From Ctenosaura bakeri (taxonomy: Eukaryota; Chordata; Lepidosauria; Squamata; Iguanidae): DNA of 64,000 nt. Below are positions 1 to 11,430 of the stretch, piece by piece. Location of the stretch: positions 248,001 to 312,000 of the forward strand of contig CAOLHI010000925.1 of NCBI GenBank assembly GCA_948474755.1, in the 5' to 3' direction. The first letter of the stretch is position 1. Every line of letters begins with the position of its first letter. Made by a program: the position numbers and the translations under genes. The notes below the pieces were generated by a model that worked only from the letters and a program-made list of their open reading frames with translations, searched no databases and was not told the origin of the DNA.

Positions 1-590
1 GCCAGAATTGATTCTAATTATATCAGGGAAGAACTAAGCATTGTAACAGACTGCATATCAAAAAAATGGTACAGACTGTGATGAACTAGGCCCAAGGACT
101 GTATATTTCTGTTAAGTCAGCATTATAATGTGCTACTCACATGCTGGCAGAACAAAGTAACCATGGGGAAAGCGTGGTGACCTCACATTAATTAATTAAC
201 TACAGTTAGCCACTGCAGTTTTGCCTAAATAAAAGTAGGAATTTATTCTGAATGTAGTTTAAATGACAATTCCCTCTAAAAAGAGCACCACCCATTCCCA
301 CAGAAAAAATATATAGGTAATGAGTGCTAACCAGGCTAGAAAACAGCCCACAGAGAAACAAGGGGAGGCAGCAGCATGCTCAGGAGGTGGATCTCATGGT
401 TTGCTGAAGTACAAAACACATTCATACAGTGTTTCATTAAAAAAAAAAAATGCTATGAGAACAGCTCTCCCTTCTCCAAACACCCCCAACCCTCCCCCCA
501 CAAGCCAGCCCAACAAAGAACTGAGCATTGCTAAATAACCATGATATTTTGAGAGGCAGTCAGAAAAAAAAGTGGGAAACGTGAGATTGA
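1..590. other. Intergenic, no gene recognised
   Basis: AT-rich DNA with short A runs. I see no exon with splice sites, no RNA gene and no recognisable repeat here. Confidence 0.5.
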
Positions 591-690
591 GGCCATTTCC
601 ACACTACACTGCTATAAGTGCTATTATTCCACTTTCAACATCCTATGGAATCCTGGGTTTTGCAGTTTAGGGAGGGGTCTAAAATCCACT
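591..690 (+). mobile_element. Half copy of foldback Harbinger-type MITE (family E)
   Basis: Begins GGCCATTTCCACACTACACT and runs through the conserved 'CACTTTCAACATCCTATGG' core of the left arm, then diverges into 'cagtttagggagggg'. The inverted right arm seen in full copies at 6725, 17095 and 53265 is not recognisable, so this is a truncated or decayed copy. Confidence 0.7.
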
Positions 691-913
691 AACAATGCAG
701 CACCATGCTTCCAGAATCCCTCAGGGAGGGCACTTTGCCTTGGAATCACATTGCAGACCTGTAGGGTACTAATACTCTGCATTGTTTTGCTACAGATCAT
801 ATTGGCTAAAGATATTTCTGTGTTATCAAACTATAAAAATACAGAAAATTTAACACACAGTTTCTGAACAAGGCATATTCCAAAGTATTCTGGCAAATAG
901 AACTAAGGAAATA
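691..913. other. Intergenic, nothing recognised
   Basis: Short unassigned stretch between a MITE fragment and a TTG microsatellite. No coding or repeat signal found. Confidence 0.4.
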
Positions 914-914
914 A

Positions 915-948
<34 letters not shown>

Positions 949-950
949 GC
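914..950 (+). repeat. (TTG)n microsatellite
   Basis: About eleven uninterrupted TTG units followed by imperfect ones. It abuts the L2-like tail on its right and probably grew from that LINE's 3' repeat. The leucine-rich reading frame across it is an artefact. Confidence 0.9.
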
Positions 951-1110
951 TATTGCTGCTTGCCTTCCTTCTTTTTTCTCTCCTTTTCCTTTTCCTTCTT
1001 CTGTTTATGTATATCCTGCCCTTTTCCCAGTGCTGGGATTCAAGGCAGTTTACAAAAGTTAAAACTAAAAGTATGGATCATACAAAACTTAAAATATAAC
1101 TAAGCTAGCA
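951..1110 (-). mobile_element. L2-like LINE 3'-end fragment, reverse orientation
   Basis: 'ttatgtatatcctgccctt' followed by a '...ggattcaaggcagtttacaa' block is the reverse of the L2/CR1-clade 3' end (…TTGTAAGCCGCCTTGAGTCCC…GGGATATAAATAAA type) common in squamates. Only the extreme tail is present. Confidence 0.55.
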
Positions 1111-2351
1111 ATAGAATGAAAAGTCATTAAAAGCATGCTCATTAAAAAGAAGAGCAAATATAGACAACACAGCATATTATTCAAGGCCCTTTTTTCCTGA
1201 GCAATTAGTCCTTGAAGCTCTGCTAAAACAAACAAGCAAACAAAGTCTTCACCTGCCTATGGCTTTTCCTCTCTTCAAACATTATATGTATATGTTTTAT
1301 TTGCTTATCTTTTGATTACCAGGAGCTAGAGGTGTGAGGTGACTCAGTCCCAAAGCGTTGCAGAATAGACTGACCACACTATGTCCTGATCTGTGATATT
1401 TGTGGTGGTTCCCCCGCACAAATGATGCTGCCATCATAGGAAAGCTGTGGGCTTGTGCATGTGTGTACTCAGAACATTTTACTAAAACTAAAACGAAGTC
1501 ATACTGTACGCCTTAATTATATCCATCTGTGTTGTGCTCAGTTGGCTTTATAAGCCTCTGAGGAAATCCATGCAACTCTGCATTTCTTTCCTTATTAGTT
1601 TTACGATGGTGAAGGGACCATGAATTTGTATTGATTTCCCATCCCCCTTGGTACAATATTAGTTTATAGCCCAAGTGAGAGTCTTCATCTCATTAGAAAT
1701 GGGCAGTTTGACGTTGACCCTTTCAGTCTGCTTGAAGTTGCACCCAGCGATGGAGGGGCTGCTAAGGATATTATATTTGTATGCATTGGCTTAGAAGACA
1801 GCAAATGTTCAGAAGCTAGTGAGGCAGAAAGGAAGCAGAGATATTGGCAAAATATGGAATCTCTTGACATAATGCCAAATGCTAACAGTAACTAGACCGA
1901 ATTAATAGCTCTAATGTGGTTATTTAGGGAACAGCACAACCACGTTGATCAATGTATTTGAGAATGGAGTACATAGGGGTGTCTTAAATTAACTGGGCAG
2001 GTGCGTAGCCCACCTCTCGGAAATCTAATCATCCTGGGACAATTAGAGACATTTCATGTTTTCTGCTTTAGTAGTTTTCCGAGACGATAGCATCTGGATA
2101 GTCTTAATTACTGATTTGGCTCAGTGGGAAGGAGAAGACAAAAGTTGTACTCGCATGATTAAGAATCTCTTTTCTTCATTAAGGTTTCTGTTTCTAATGT
2201 AATACTGCTACTTGGTGTGCATCATCTGAAAGACCATTATAGTAGAATGATTCTGCCTCAGTGGGAAAAAAAAGACACTCAAATTGAGTTAAGGACAATG
2301 ACTTGGATCCTGATGAGGCTCTTGTGAACAGGCTCCTAATCTGCATGGCTG
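1111..2351. other. Intergenic, no gene recognised
   Basis: No splice-bounded exon, RNA gene or clear repeat identified. Open frames here are short and lack recognisable protein similarity. Confidence 0.45.
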
Positions 2352-2935
2352 CAGTTAGTGGTGTTGTTGTTGTTGTTGTGTGCCTTCAAGTCAACTCCAA
2401 CTTAAAAGCAACTCTATTATAGGGTTTTCTTGGCACAATTTACTCAGAGGAAGTTTGACATGGATAGCCATGTTTAAATATTTGAAGGGATGCCATGTAG
2501 AGGAAGGAGAGGGCTTGTTTTCTGCTGCTCCAGAGACCAGGACAAGGAGCAATGGATTCAAGCTGCAGGAAAAGAGATTCCACCTGAACCTCAGGAAGAA
2601 CTTCCTGACAGTCAGGGCTGTCTGGCAGTGGAATCTGCTGCCTCGGAGTGTAGTGGAGTCTCCTTCCTTGGAGGTTTTTAAGCAGAGGCTTGATGGTCAT
2701 CTGTCGGGAGTGCTTTGAGGGTGTTCCTGCATGGCATTGGGTTGGACTGGATGGCCCCTGTGGTTTTTTCCAACTCTACATTTCTATGATTCTATGATTC
2801 TATGATTCCTCTGAGGCTGAGAGAGTGACTTGCCCAAGGTCACCCAGTGGGTTTCCACGGCTGAATGGAGATACAAATTCTGGTCTCTGAGTCCACCATT
2901 CAAACCATTACATCATGCTGGCTCTAGTACTGTGC
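2352..2935 (-). mobile_element. tRNA-derived SINE (MIR/CORE-like), split by a CR1 insertion
   Basis: The SINE lies in reverse. Its 3' tail is at 2352-2447 (TTG repeat, 'gtgtgccttcaagtcaactcc', 'gggttttcttgg'). Its 5' tRNA-like head is at 2809-2935 ('tgacttgcccaaggtcaccc', 'agtgggtttcc'). The two halves are separated by a CR1 3' end at 2448-2808, so the CR1 arrived after the SINE. The same SINE type occurs at 5503-6262 and 27828-27996. Confidence 0.75.
2448..2808 (+). mobile_element. CR1 LINE 3' end
   Basis: Typical CR1 3' UTR: '...cctcaggaagaacttcctga', 'gagtctccttccttggaggt', 'gggttggactggatggcccc', ending in a short ATTCTATG tandem repeat, which is the hallmark CR1 tail. It is a 5'-truncated copy of about 360 bp with no intact reverse transcriptase. 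Reading frames across it are remnants or chance. Confidence 0.85.
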
Positions 2936-4115
2936 ATGGACTGCACTGAAATACAGCTGTTCCTACTGATTTACTCCTTTTTCTAGAGCCTCTCCATTCC
3001 ATTCCAGAGGATCCTGCAGTTTCCAGAGCAAGAAGAAAGGGGAGCACAAGAAGTTACAGGGGGAAGGGCGAATTGGTGAATGTTGCTTCCCTACTTCTTC
3101 TGAGAAAAGAGGTGCCTGAGCAGAATTCTGTTCTGGGGCATTTCTGCCAATCTTGCCAACTCAGGATTTGGCCTGTAAAACCAGCAACACCGAAGTAATG
3201 TAAAAATTATGTGGTGTTCATTCGTTAAACAGGAGACAAAGAGCAATTCTGCCAAGGTCTCATTTCATCAACAAGATGAATTTTATTCTGTATAAGCAGA
3301 GTAAAACAACATCTTGGATATCAGTAAGTGTTGCTAATATGTACAAAATGTGGATATTCATTTTATTATGAGAACTCTGGAAGAGATTATCATAGAAACT
3401 GGATTAACTAGGTCAGGAGAGGGCATAAAAAAGATCTGCAGCTACTGGTAGATTTTGAGGGTGGTTTGCAATTGGATTTTTGGCTCCCTGTTATTTACCC
3501 ATAGCAGAAACAACTTGACCACCAGCCCCATTGTACAATTCAAATAAAGAAAGCTTAGAGTAACCTAGAGTAGATTTTTGTGTGAAACATCTATGAGCTC
3601 CATTTAGTCCCAGCACCCAAACACATGAAAGGCCTCATCATTCATTAGTTCCAAGAAGTTTGAAGCAGTGTCCATGCTGGCTGGGGTTTCTGGGAGCTGT
3701 AGTCAAAAAATGTAGCTTCTCCAAGCTATATAAAATAGCATAGTTGATGGGCAGAGGTTATTCATTCTTGCACCCCCATTTTCTAGGCAGGGGAAAGGAA
3801 CCAGGTCTTTGTGTAAGAAAATGAATAAGGACTGAAGTTTTGAAGGAAGAAATAAAGACTTGAATTTTGGACACTGAAGCATTTTAGGATGGTGGCTGTA
3901 TAAAAAGTAGATATCATATGCTTTTTTGGAGTGGTTGGATATGCCATATGGTATTCAACTGGTGTTTTTATAACTAAATACAAATTTTATAAAATGTGAC
4001 TGAGCCCCCAATGGCTTCTTTCCAATGGAAACCAAATCTGAGCTAAGTGGTGCATATGTGGAACTAAAATGTGAATGAGCATATGACTACCTGGCAGGCA
4101 AAATATGATTTTTCT

Positions 4116-4118
<3 letters not shown>
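2936..4118. other. Intergenic; one half MITE near 3670-3735
   Basis: Mostly unassigned AT-rich DNA. At 3670-3735 'gctggctggggtttctggga' and 'gctgtagtcaaaaaatgtag' match the arm of a small foldback hAT-like MITE also seen near 45540 and 54800. No gene seen. Confidence 0.45.

Positions 4119-4162
<44 letters not shown>
4119..4162 (+). repeat. (TAA)n microsatellite
   Basis: An uninterrupted run of about fourteen AAT/TAA units. The tyrosine-only reading frame on the other strand is an artefact of it. Confidence 0.95.
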
Positions 4163-4164
<2 letters not shown>

Positions 4165-4489
4165 TGAGCAGAGAGATGCTGTTTCCTTCTTAGCAGTATC
4201 CCACAGGCTCTCCAGCTGCTTATTCCATTACATGGTGAAACAATCATTTGGGTAGCAACATGGTGATTTGCTACAGAGAGAATGAGTTCTTTCCCAGGGA
4301 AAAGCAATTAATTCACTTTGAGGGAGTAATTATCACTCCTTATGTACAAAAATGCACTCTAGCCTCTACTCACCCAGAGTGCATATAAAAAAATTCCCTA
4401 TCACAGTGTGGTTCATGTTTTTATTTCAGTGTGGTTTCTTGTTTTCATTCTGAATTCTCCCAGACCAAAGAGACTGATATGGTTTTGTG
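4163..4489. other. Intergenic, nothing recognised
   Basis: No gene, RNA or repeat identified. Confidence 0.4.
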
Positions 4490-4690
4490 TGTCTGTGTGT
4501 CTTCAGACTGCCTGTTGACTTATGGTGACCCCACGAATTTCATAGGGCTTTCTTAGGTAAGGAATACTCAGAAGCAGTTTGCCATCGCCTTCCTCTGAAA
4601 TATAGTCTTCAGCACCTGGTATTCCTTGGTGGTCCCTTTTCAAGTGCCAACTCTGATTAGCTTCCAAGATCAAATGGGATCTGGTGCTTA
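4490..4690 (-). mobile_element. 5S-rRNA-derived SINE (SINE3 type), reverse orientation
   Basis: Positions 4610-4690 read, in reverse, like a diverged 5S rRNA: 'agcacctggtattcc', then 'aagtgccaac', then 'ttagcttccaagatca' and 'gatctggtgc' align with the 5S internal promoter half. It is followed by a SINE body and tail at 4490-4610 ('ctgttgacttatggtgaccc', 'atttcatagggctttctta'). The same tail without the 5S head recurs at 28290-28400. It is too diverged and tail-fused to be a 5S gene. Confidence 0.8.
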
Positions 4691-5502
4691 CATGCAGAAA
4701 ATTAGAATTTTAATTGGGGAATAAGCAATAGTTTCAGATTAACTGAAGCAACTTTGCCTCAGAAGGTAAGAGAGGACATATACCACTTGACACAGTTTTA
4801 TGGTACCTTGTCTGCTGCATGATCTATTCAGGATTCAAGTTACAGGAGTCTCATCCCATATCTATGCTGGCAATCCTATGCAGCATCTTGCATTCAGACC
4901 AGAGACATATTAGCAGCCAGTGAAATTTCTTTAAGACTATATATTATATGTTTTTTATGTGCTATTCTGGTTAGCAATCAAATGCCTGTATTTTGTACTA
5001 CCTGCAGCTTCCAAGTTGTCCTCAGGGACAGAGCTACCTAGAATGTCTTGTAGTAGTTTGATCAGGAAGTTAAAAGCCCTGTAGCTAAGTTATCTTTGTC
5101 ACAAAAAGGCCATAGCTGGTAGCCCAGTCAAAGCTGACACTCAGATACTGGGAAACACAGAGTCCAACCAGGTCCTCGAGTAACAGAGACAGATCTAGGA
5201 GTACTCCCAAGCTACTCCCTTCAAGGAGAGTGCAACTGCATCCAGAGTGTATCTGTGGATTTGAAAACCAGTAGTCCATAGAAGTTCCATCTTACTGGGA
5301 TTCTACTTCAGTATATTGACCCTCAAATACTGATTAAATTGAGAATCATGTTTTTTGAAGCTCTCTGGGGGCATGACTGTTTTTAATGATTTTTCAAACC
5401 ACTGATGGGAAGCAGGAGAATCTGGGATGTGGGGATTCACAAAAACCTCCACAGCTTGCAAAAAATTCATGGGCTATATAATTCTCTCCCATGTAACTGC
5501 AA
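4691..5502. other. Intergenic, no gene recognised
   Basis: No splice-bounded exon or known repeat recognised. Confidence 0.4.
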
Positions 5503-6262
5503 AATTGTTGTGTGCCTTCAAATGGTTTCTGACTTATGGAAACCGTAAGGTGAACATATTATGGGGTTTCCTTGGCAAGATTTATTCAGAGGGGCTTTAC
5601 CTTTGCCTTCCTCTGTGTCATGCCCTGCTTTCAGGACCTAGATATAGACTATGACTCAGAGACTGAAACAGTAGAACCTGAACAGGAAGAGACAGGATCA
5701 CCCACCCCAGAGACAGAACAGGGGGCAGTGCCAGCCCCAGCAGAGAGCCCTGCTCCTTCTGACATGGAAGATAACTTACTTGTACCATCTTCACTGAGCA
5801 TAGACACCAAGAGGAAAGCGTAGATCTCAGCAAATTTATAACAGACAGTAGTTAATTAAGCACCAGCTGATCTGATCTCTGAACCTACAAAAACTGATCC
5901 ATTCCCCTCCAGAACTTGTTGGTGATTAACTGACCATTTCTCCTGTCATGTTGCGGATCTCTGCCTTAGAATTGTATCGATTGTGCTTTGATTTATGAAT
6001 ATTACTGGGACTGTTGTTATTGTGCTTTGTATTTGTTTTGAGTCTGTTTCCCTACTAGATCAAAGTAAGGAATTGCACTGTGAGACTGAGGCTTGTTGCT
6101 GCTGCTGGTTCTTAGCAGCTGTTTTTCTTGAGAGTGGACACTCTGAGGCTGAGAGAATGTGACTTGCCCAAGGTCACCCATGGATTTCCATGGCTGGGTG
6201 AGGAAACCTCTGATCTCCAGAGTCATAGTTCAGTGCTCAAACTGCTACACCAAGCTGCTACA
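5503..6262 (-). mobile_element. tRNA-derived SINE (MIR/CORE-like), split by a solo LTR
   Basis: The reverse-oriented SINE tail is at 5503-5615 ('gtgtgccttcaaatggtttc', 'ggggtttccttggcaaga') and its head at 6141-6262 ('tgacttgcccaaggtcaccc', 'gctcaaactgctacacca'). Between them sits a 525-bp LTR flanked by CTCTG duplications, so the SINE was the target. Confidence 0.8.
5616..6140 (+). mobile_element. Solo LTR of an LTR retrotransposon or endogenous retrovirus
   Basis: Starts TGTCATGCC and ends GTGGACA, giving TG...CA termini. It is flanked by identical CTCTG duplications at 5611-5615 and 6141-6145. No internal gag/pol remains, so this is a solo LTR left by recombination. Its first part keeps an acidic, Pro/Glu-rich reading frame up to position 5823, as seen where Gag or Pol frames run into some LTRs. 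The 5-bp duplication fits Gypsy/Ty3 or some ERVs. The strand is inferred only from that frame. Confidence 0.8.
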
Positions 6263-6349
6263 CTCTCTGTAAGTACTTTTCAAGAATTACTTTCCATGCT
6301 GATTTGGCATGGAAGAGGAGAAGAAAAGGCAGGTTGAGCTCTATCATGC

Positions 6350-6530
6350 CTAGAACCAAGAAGCAGATGAAAAGTTCTCCTTCCATCCCTACTGCCACTG
6401 CTGTGGCAGCGAGGGAGAGAAAAGCAGACAGGCACAATTCCATTGTGTGTAGGCCCAGAAGCAAATGAAAGGCCCACCCTCCATTCCAACTGCCATTGCT
6501 GTGGCCTTGGAGGAAGAGAAGAAGAGGCTA
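6350..6530 (+). repeat. Imperfect tandem duplication, about 95-bp period
   Basis: 'ccaagaagcagatgaaaag...actgccactgctgtggc' at about 6356-6412 recurs as 'cccagaagcaaatgaaagg...actgccattgctgtggc' at about 6450-6506. The two units are diverged and no function is apparent. Confidence 0.6.
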
Positions 6531-6620
6531 TATCTGCTGATCTTAATCCGCTCCCATGCTGCCATCTCCCTTGTTGTTCTTTTGCTTGTCAAGCTCCATG
6601 TACAGTGATGGCAGTATATA

Positions 6621-6645
6621 AATGAATGAATGAATGAATGAATGA
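6621..6645 (+). repeat. (AATG)n microsatellite
   Basis: Six consecutive AATG units. Confidence 0.9.
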
Positions 6646-6724
6646 TGCTGCTACTTGCCCAAACATTCACTTTCCATTTGCTCACTCTTCCTTCACCAGA
6701 GAACAGCAAAGGCCTCTTCTCTAA

Positions 6725-6905
6725 GGCTATTTCTGCACTAGCCTGTTATAACGCTATTATTCCACTTTCAACATCCTATGGAATCCTGGGGTTTGCAGTT
6801 CAAGGAGAGGCCTTTGAGGCCACTCCCTAAATTCCAAACCCCAGGATTCCATAGGATGTTGAAAGTGGAATAATGGCGCTATAACAGACCAGTGCAGAAA
6901 TGGCC
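6725..6905. mobile_element. Foldback Harbinger-type MITE (family E), complete
   Basis: 181 bp with long inverted arms: GGCTATTTCTGCACTAGCCTG and CACTTTCAACATCCTATGG on the left are mirrored on the right, ending GCAGAAATGGCC. It is flanked by TAA at 6722-6724 and 6906-6908. The 3-bp duplication and GGCC..TTTCTGCA end match the Harbinger superfamily. It has no coding capacity. Confidence 0.85.
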
Positions 6906-8019
6906 TAAATCTACAGAAGAATTTAGGCATGTACCAGAGAGAAACTTGCAGCTGCACCTGGGATTTTGATTTAACCAGAGTGCCTCTGAGCTTGTGAGAG
7001 GGCTCAAGGTTCTCTGGAGAAGTCAAGATGATGGGCAAAGCTCCAGCTTTGTACTGCAAAGCACCCAAACTTTTCTGGAAATGAGAGAAAGCTATACTGA
7101 TTAGTTATTTGGGAGTTATCTGGGCCAAATTCTCACTAGAAGCTTAGCTTCGTGAATGTATAATGAGTGGTGCTGTGGGTAACTGGCTTTCTAGACTGCA
7201 TAGGTTAGTAGATCATGTTTCCCATGATTAAAGGGAAATTCACATTCCTAGATCTGTGGCATGTGTGTGTTGATTGTCACCTATATCCTTAATGCTTAAC
7301 TATATCAATGTATTGTGCCACTTTTATATGACAAATGAATCAAGTAGATGGTTTTGCAGGATGAGTTCATGTTAATTTTATAACCTTTCTATGAATCTAT
7401 AAAATCACTTACTGCCTGCTAGCACTATTAGTTCCCCCTTAAGGGGTGAAATGCTTGTACATTTTCAGAAATCCTATTTTGGAAGAACAAACCTTTGGCA
7501 GAGATGACTAACAGGTTTTTACTGTTTAGACCTCTAATAATTGCATGCCCTTTTAAAATCCTGTATTGTTTATTACAACAGAAAAGACTGAAGTAGCCTG
7601 GAACAGAATGTGCACTTCTTCCATGGATGCTAATAAATAAGGTATCTGTTAAGTTAGTTTCTGTATTGCAGCTTCCACAGTTGTCAGCTAGCATTGCCAA
7701 TGGCCAGTGGCTTTGCTGATAATACAATCGATAATAAATGGATGATCACTGCTCTTCCTCTTGTATGGTGTCCCCTCTGTTTGTTGCTTCAGATAGATTA
7801 TTTTTATCTGTAAAGGGCTGGAGAAGGCAGAGAGGCAGCAGCAAGGAAAGCAATTTTCATAGTTATAGATTTCATAAATAACTTTTCCTTGAAAAATACA
7901 CAGAGTGGATAACCACATCAAACAATACAAAGGTGGCTGAATTAATCTCCCTACCCTCTTTACAAGACTTCATTCCAGGTGAGTTCGATCACAATGCCAG
8001 GGCCAGAGCTTGTCAAATT
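6906..8019. other. Intergenic, no gene recognised
   Basis: No convincing exon, RNA gene or known repeat. Confidence 0.4.
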
Positions 8020-8290
8020 CAGCATGTACTGCAGATGATGTTGCTGGATTCCAGCTCCTATCAGTCCTAGTGAGCACAGATCACAATGAGAGATGATGGG
8101 AATTGAAATCCATCAGCATTCAGAAGGCCATCTGGACCAGGGTCAAGGAGAACCAATGGTCTAGATCCTACTGTTAGTCTCGAGTACAGTAGACCCATTA
8201 AATTAGTGGGATTTACTTGTGCATTAACTTACTATTCAAGAATTGATTGAACAGATCTATTCTACTTGGGAATAATCACCAGAATGCCAG
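8020..8290. mobile_element. Two decayed palindromic MITE remnants
   Basis: 8020-8158 holds a diverged 'ccagctcctatcagtcctag...gatgggaattgaaatcc' palindromic hAT-like MITE. 8160-8290 holds a second palindromic type ('agtagacccattaaattagt' with its inverse near 8240-8275), also found at 61845-61940. Both are old and lack clear TSDs. Confidence 0.5.
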
Positions 8291-8794
8291 TCAATATATC
8301 CTGGTGGATGCCTAGAATGGGCTCTGATTCAAGGAATCGTAGATTCAAGGTATGCTGATAGGGTGGCCATTCATGTATAGCCCTCCCCAGCATAATTTTT
8401 ACACACACTAATTTGTGAGTAAATTCAGATATAATTGCTATAATTTAAATGGAGCTACAATATAACTTGCTCACCACAGTTGGGAAGATGATAACGAGGT
8501 AACCTGTGTTTCTGCTCAGTTGTCTGGCCAAGTAGTAATTGCTGATGGGCAAATACAAAGCCCCTGCTTGCCCTTCTGGTCATTCTTTATTTTTAAACCT
8601 TCAAAGAGAAGATACCTTTAAATGGAGGACCTTCCCCTGTAAATGAAGACACATGTCCACCCATGGACCTACTCTAACTAGGCACATGACCCAGCTCAAT
8701 CAGAATGGGAGCAGAAAGATGATGACAAGTTGAGCTGCCACCTGGACTACAAAGTGTAAGACACAAAGTGAGCTCTTGAAATTCTGAGACCTAG
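8291..8794. other. Intergenic, nothing recognised
   Basis: No gene or repeat identified. Confidence 0.4.
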
Positions 8795-9415
8795 ATAATT
8801 TTATTCTGCTTTGGTAAGACCTCACTTGGAATGCTGTGTCCAGTTCTGGGCACCCACAGGTCAAGAAGGATATTGATAAGCTGGAATGTGTCCAGAAGAG
8901 GTTGACCAAAATGGTCAAAGGATTGGGAACCAAGTTCTATGAGGAATGAGTCAGCTATATGTATCTGAAAGGAAATAGTGTAAAAGATGGAATGAACTAG
9001 TTTTCTGCTGTTTCAGAGACAAGAGTATGAATGAATGGATTTAAATTACAAGAAAAGAGATGCCACCTAAAGATTAAGAAGAAGTTTACTATAATTGCTG
9101 TGTGATAGTGGAACAGACAGCCTTGCACAGTACTGTGTTTGCTGGCATATAAGACGCATCCCATTTATACACTGGAAAGTACTATTTGCCTGCATATAAG
9201 ACACACCAGTGTATAAGACGCACCTCATTTTCAAATGGTATTTTTTGAGAAAAAAAGTGAGTCTTATATGCCAATAAATATGATATCTCTTTCTTTGGAG
9301 CTCTTCAGACAGACTTTGAATGGTCATTTCCCAGGAGTGCTTTAGTTGTGTTTTTCTGCATAGCAGGGGTCTGAACTGAATGGCCCTTGCAGTTCCTTCC
9401 AACCTCATGATTCTA
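8795..9415 (+). mobile_element. CR1 LINE 3' end, interrupted by a small MITE
   Basis: 'aagacctcacttggaatgct', 'gtgtccagttctgggcaccc', 'aagaaggatattgataagct' and 'gtgtccagaagaggttgacc' are diagnostic CR1 3' sequence. The copy resumes after an insertion at about 9126-9287 with 'tttctttggagctcttcaga' and 'gaatggcccttgcagttcc'. It is diverged and 5'-truncated, and its reverse transcriptase is absent. Confidence 0.8.
9126..9287. mobile_element. Small foldback MITE inserted in CR1
   Basis: 'gtttgctggcatataagacg' at the left is mirrored by 'gtcttatatgccaataaata' at the right. The 'catataagac' motif also repeats internally. It splits the CR1 copy cleanly. Superfamily not determined, and I could not fix a TSD. 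Confidence 0.6.
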
Positions 9416-10894
9416 ATGAAGAAGCATTGAAAATCTTTTTTTATCCCTGCTCTAGACTCCAAGCTACACTGAAGAACAATGCTTATATTGTGGAAAATAT
9501 GCACACAGTGTCCCATTTATAGATAATACATTTTAATTACAGACAACCTCCTTGGAACATTGCAAATTGCACAGAGAAGTAAGACATGGTGAATAGTGAA
9601 ACCACAGGTTCATACACACAAACAACAAGGATGGGGTTTAGCTACATTCTGTGCAGTTGGGGATTTTTTTTTAGAGGTAATTGGTTTATCTTTCACTTGT
9701 CCATAAATCCAATTTGCCTCTTTGACTTCCTATATTGATACAAATGGAGTAAATCAGAATATGGCTTAAGCAGTCATGTCTCGGCATGCATTTTTCATCC
9801 CTGTTTTATCAATTAAATAAGCTGCAATTGCATTACCGACGACTCTGCCCCCAAAGCCCATAAATATTCTTAATGCCTTCTGTCTAGTGAAACTCAGTGA
9901 CGCAAGCAACTGCACTTATGACCCCTTTCTTTTTTTATTCCTTGACATAACAGCTAGGACAGTTACAATATGTATTTTGCTGTTTGGGATGCAGAAATAC
10001 CAAAAAGGCTTTTTTCCTTTGTCTTCATTTGCTTGCTTACATAGCAACATATTGTCTGACTCTTTCCACCCCACTTTTTTGAATATCAGTTAGACCAACA
10101 AATTTAGCTGGAAGTAAAATGTTACAATAGTGAGGAAAACTAATCTGGCGTAGCTGACATCTGACTGTCAGAATTTATTTTTTAAGTGGCTCTCATTTGA
10201 TAGAAAACTAGTCTACAACAAAAAGGGGATAGAAAGTGGAATCACTTGTTTTTATAAACATTTGAGAACATAACCAAATAGGAGATGATTAATTAGAGAT
10301 CAGACAACCTAGAGAAAACTCAAAAGAATGTCTCTTATGACAACTTTGGGACTCATTCTATCATTTTTTGGTGCTGCAACTACATGTCACCCTTTCAGCA
10401 ATTGCCATCTTTTTAAGTTCTCCCTTCTTTTTCCACAAACATCTGTGTTAGAAGTGAACAATTTGAAGTCCTCCAGAGCTTGTTCGTCTAAAACTCTGAT
10501 TATTCCTAGTCAGGACAACCATTGGTGAGGGATGAGGGGAGGACCACATTTTCTCTCTCTGGGCAACAAATGTGAGATGAAAATGGATTATGGGTTCACA
10601 GTAGACTGTGGGTCAATTTCAAGTGGACCGTCTACTGCCTGCAGGTTGCTTGGATTCTTGAAAACAATGCTGGATTAAGTGGGCTTTTGTGTGAGTCCAT
10701 AACAGATTTCCTACATTTTTCTGCAAGACTAAATATTTGAAACCATTTAAAACTTAACATGAATATGAATTTTGGCCTTTTAAATGTAAAGCATCAGTGG
10801 GCCAGTTTGGGCCAGGGCCTGTTTCAAAATTTGGTCCTGGTATTTAAAGCTTTGCACTTTAACCTCTCTCAGTGCCTTGCAGCTCAGCTTGTTT
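9416..10894. other. Intergenic, no gene recognised
   Basis: AT-rich unassigned DNA. Short open frames here show no recognisable protein. Confidence 0.4.
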
Positions 10895-11050
10895 GGTAGC
10901 CTACGAGTGTGGAGGAGTCTCCTTCTTCGGTGGTTTTTAAGCAGAGGCTGGATAGCCATTTGTTGGGAGTGCTTTGATGGGGGTTCCTGCATGGCAGGGG
11001 GTTGGACTGGGTGGCCCCTGTGATGTCTTCCAACTCTATGATTGTATGGT
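10895..11050 (+). mobile_element. CR1 LINE 3'-end fragment
   Basis: 'gtgtggaggagtctccttct', 'tttttaagcagaggctggat', 'gtgctttgatgggggttcct' and 'gggttggactgggtggcccc' match the CR1 tail also seen at 2448-2808. About 155 bp, ending in a single ATGATTGTATGG remnant of the tail repeat. Confidence 0.8.
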
Positions 11051-11054
11051 ATGT

Positions 11055-11430
11055 TCCATCCAGGAATTTAAGATCTGCAGGCAAAGAATTATTTTCTGTT
11101 CTACCAATGCATACAGCTCTGTCAAGGCTGCAAGCCTTTCAAGATCTGACTCCACATTTGTGGAACAGTCTTCCTTTGGACCTCTGACTGGAGGAGGATC
11201 TCACCTGTTTTTGTAAACAGTTGAAGATCTTCTACTTTGGCTCTCCATCTTAAGTCATTGACATGTGTTTAAGGTGCTGAGATGGGTAGAACTGGTGGAG
11301 TGTTGAGGATTCCATGCCATGTATTGTTGTGCTTTTTTGTTTTAATGTCCTTGTCCCTGATTGTATATGCCATTGTCGCGCCCTTTGGTGTAAAGGACGT
11401 TATAAATAAACGTTGTTATAAATAAACATT
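11055..11430 (+). mobile_element. L2-like LINE 3' end
   Basis: 'tgtggaacagtcttccttt', 'tgaagatcttctactttggc' and a 'tatgccattgtcgcgccctt...gttataaataaac' terminus resemble the L2 3' end of squamates. The last 13-bp unit 'gttataaataaac' is duplicated, as expected of a LINE tail. Confidence 0.6.

Noticed and set aside
4600..4690. Possible 5S rRNA gene
   Set aside because: Only partial, diverged similarity, truncated at the 5S 5' end and fused to a SINE tail seen elsewhere without it.
9067..9516. Minus-strand open frame of 149 codons
   Set aside because: Antisense to a CR1 3' end with a nested MITE, and not similar to a known protein.
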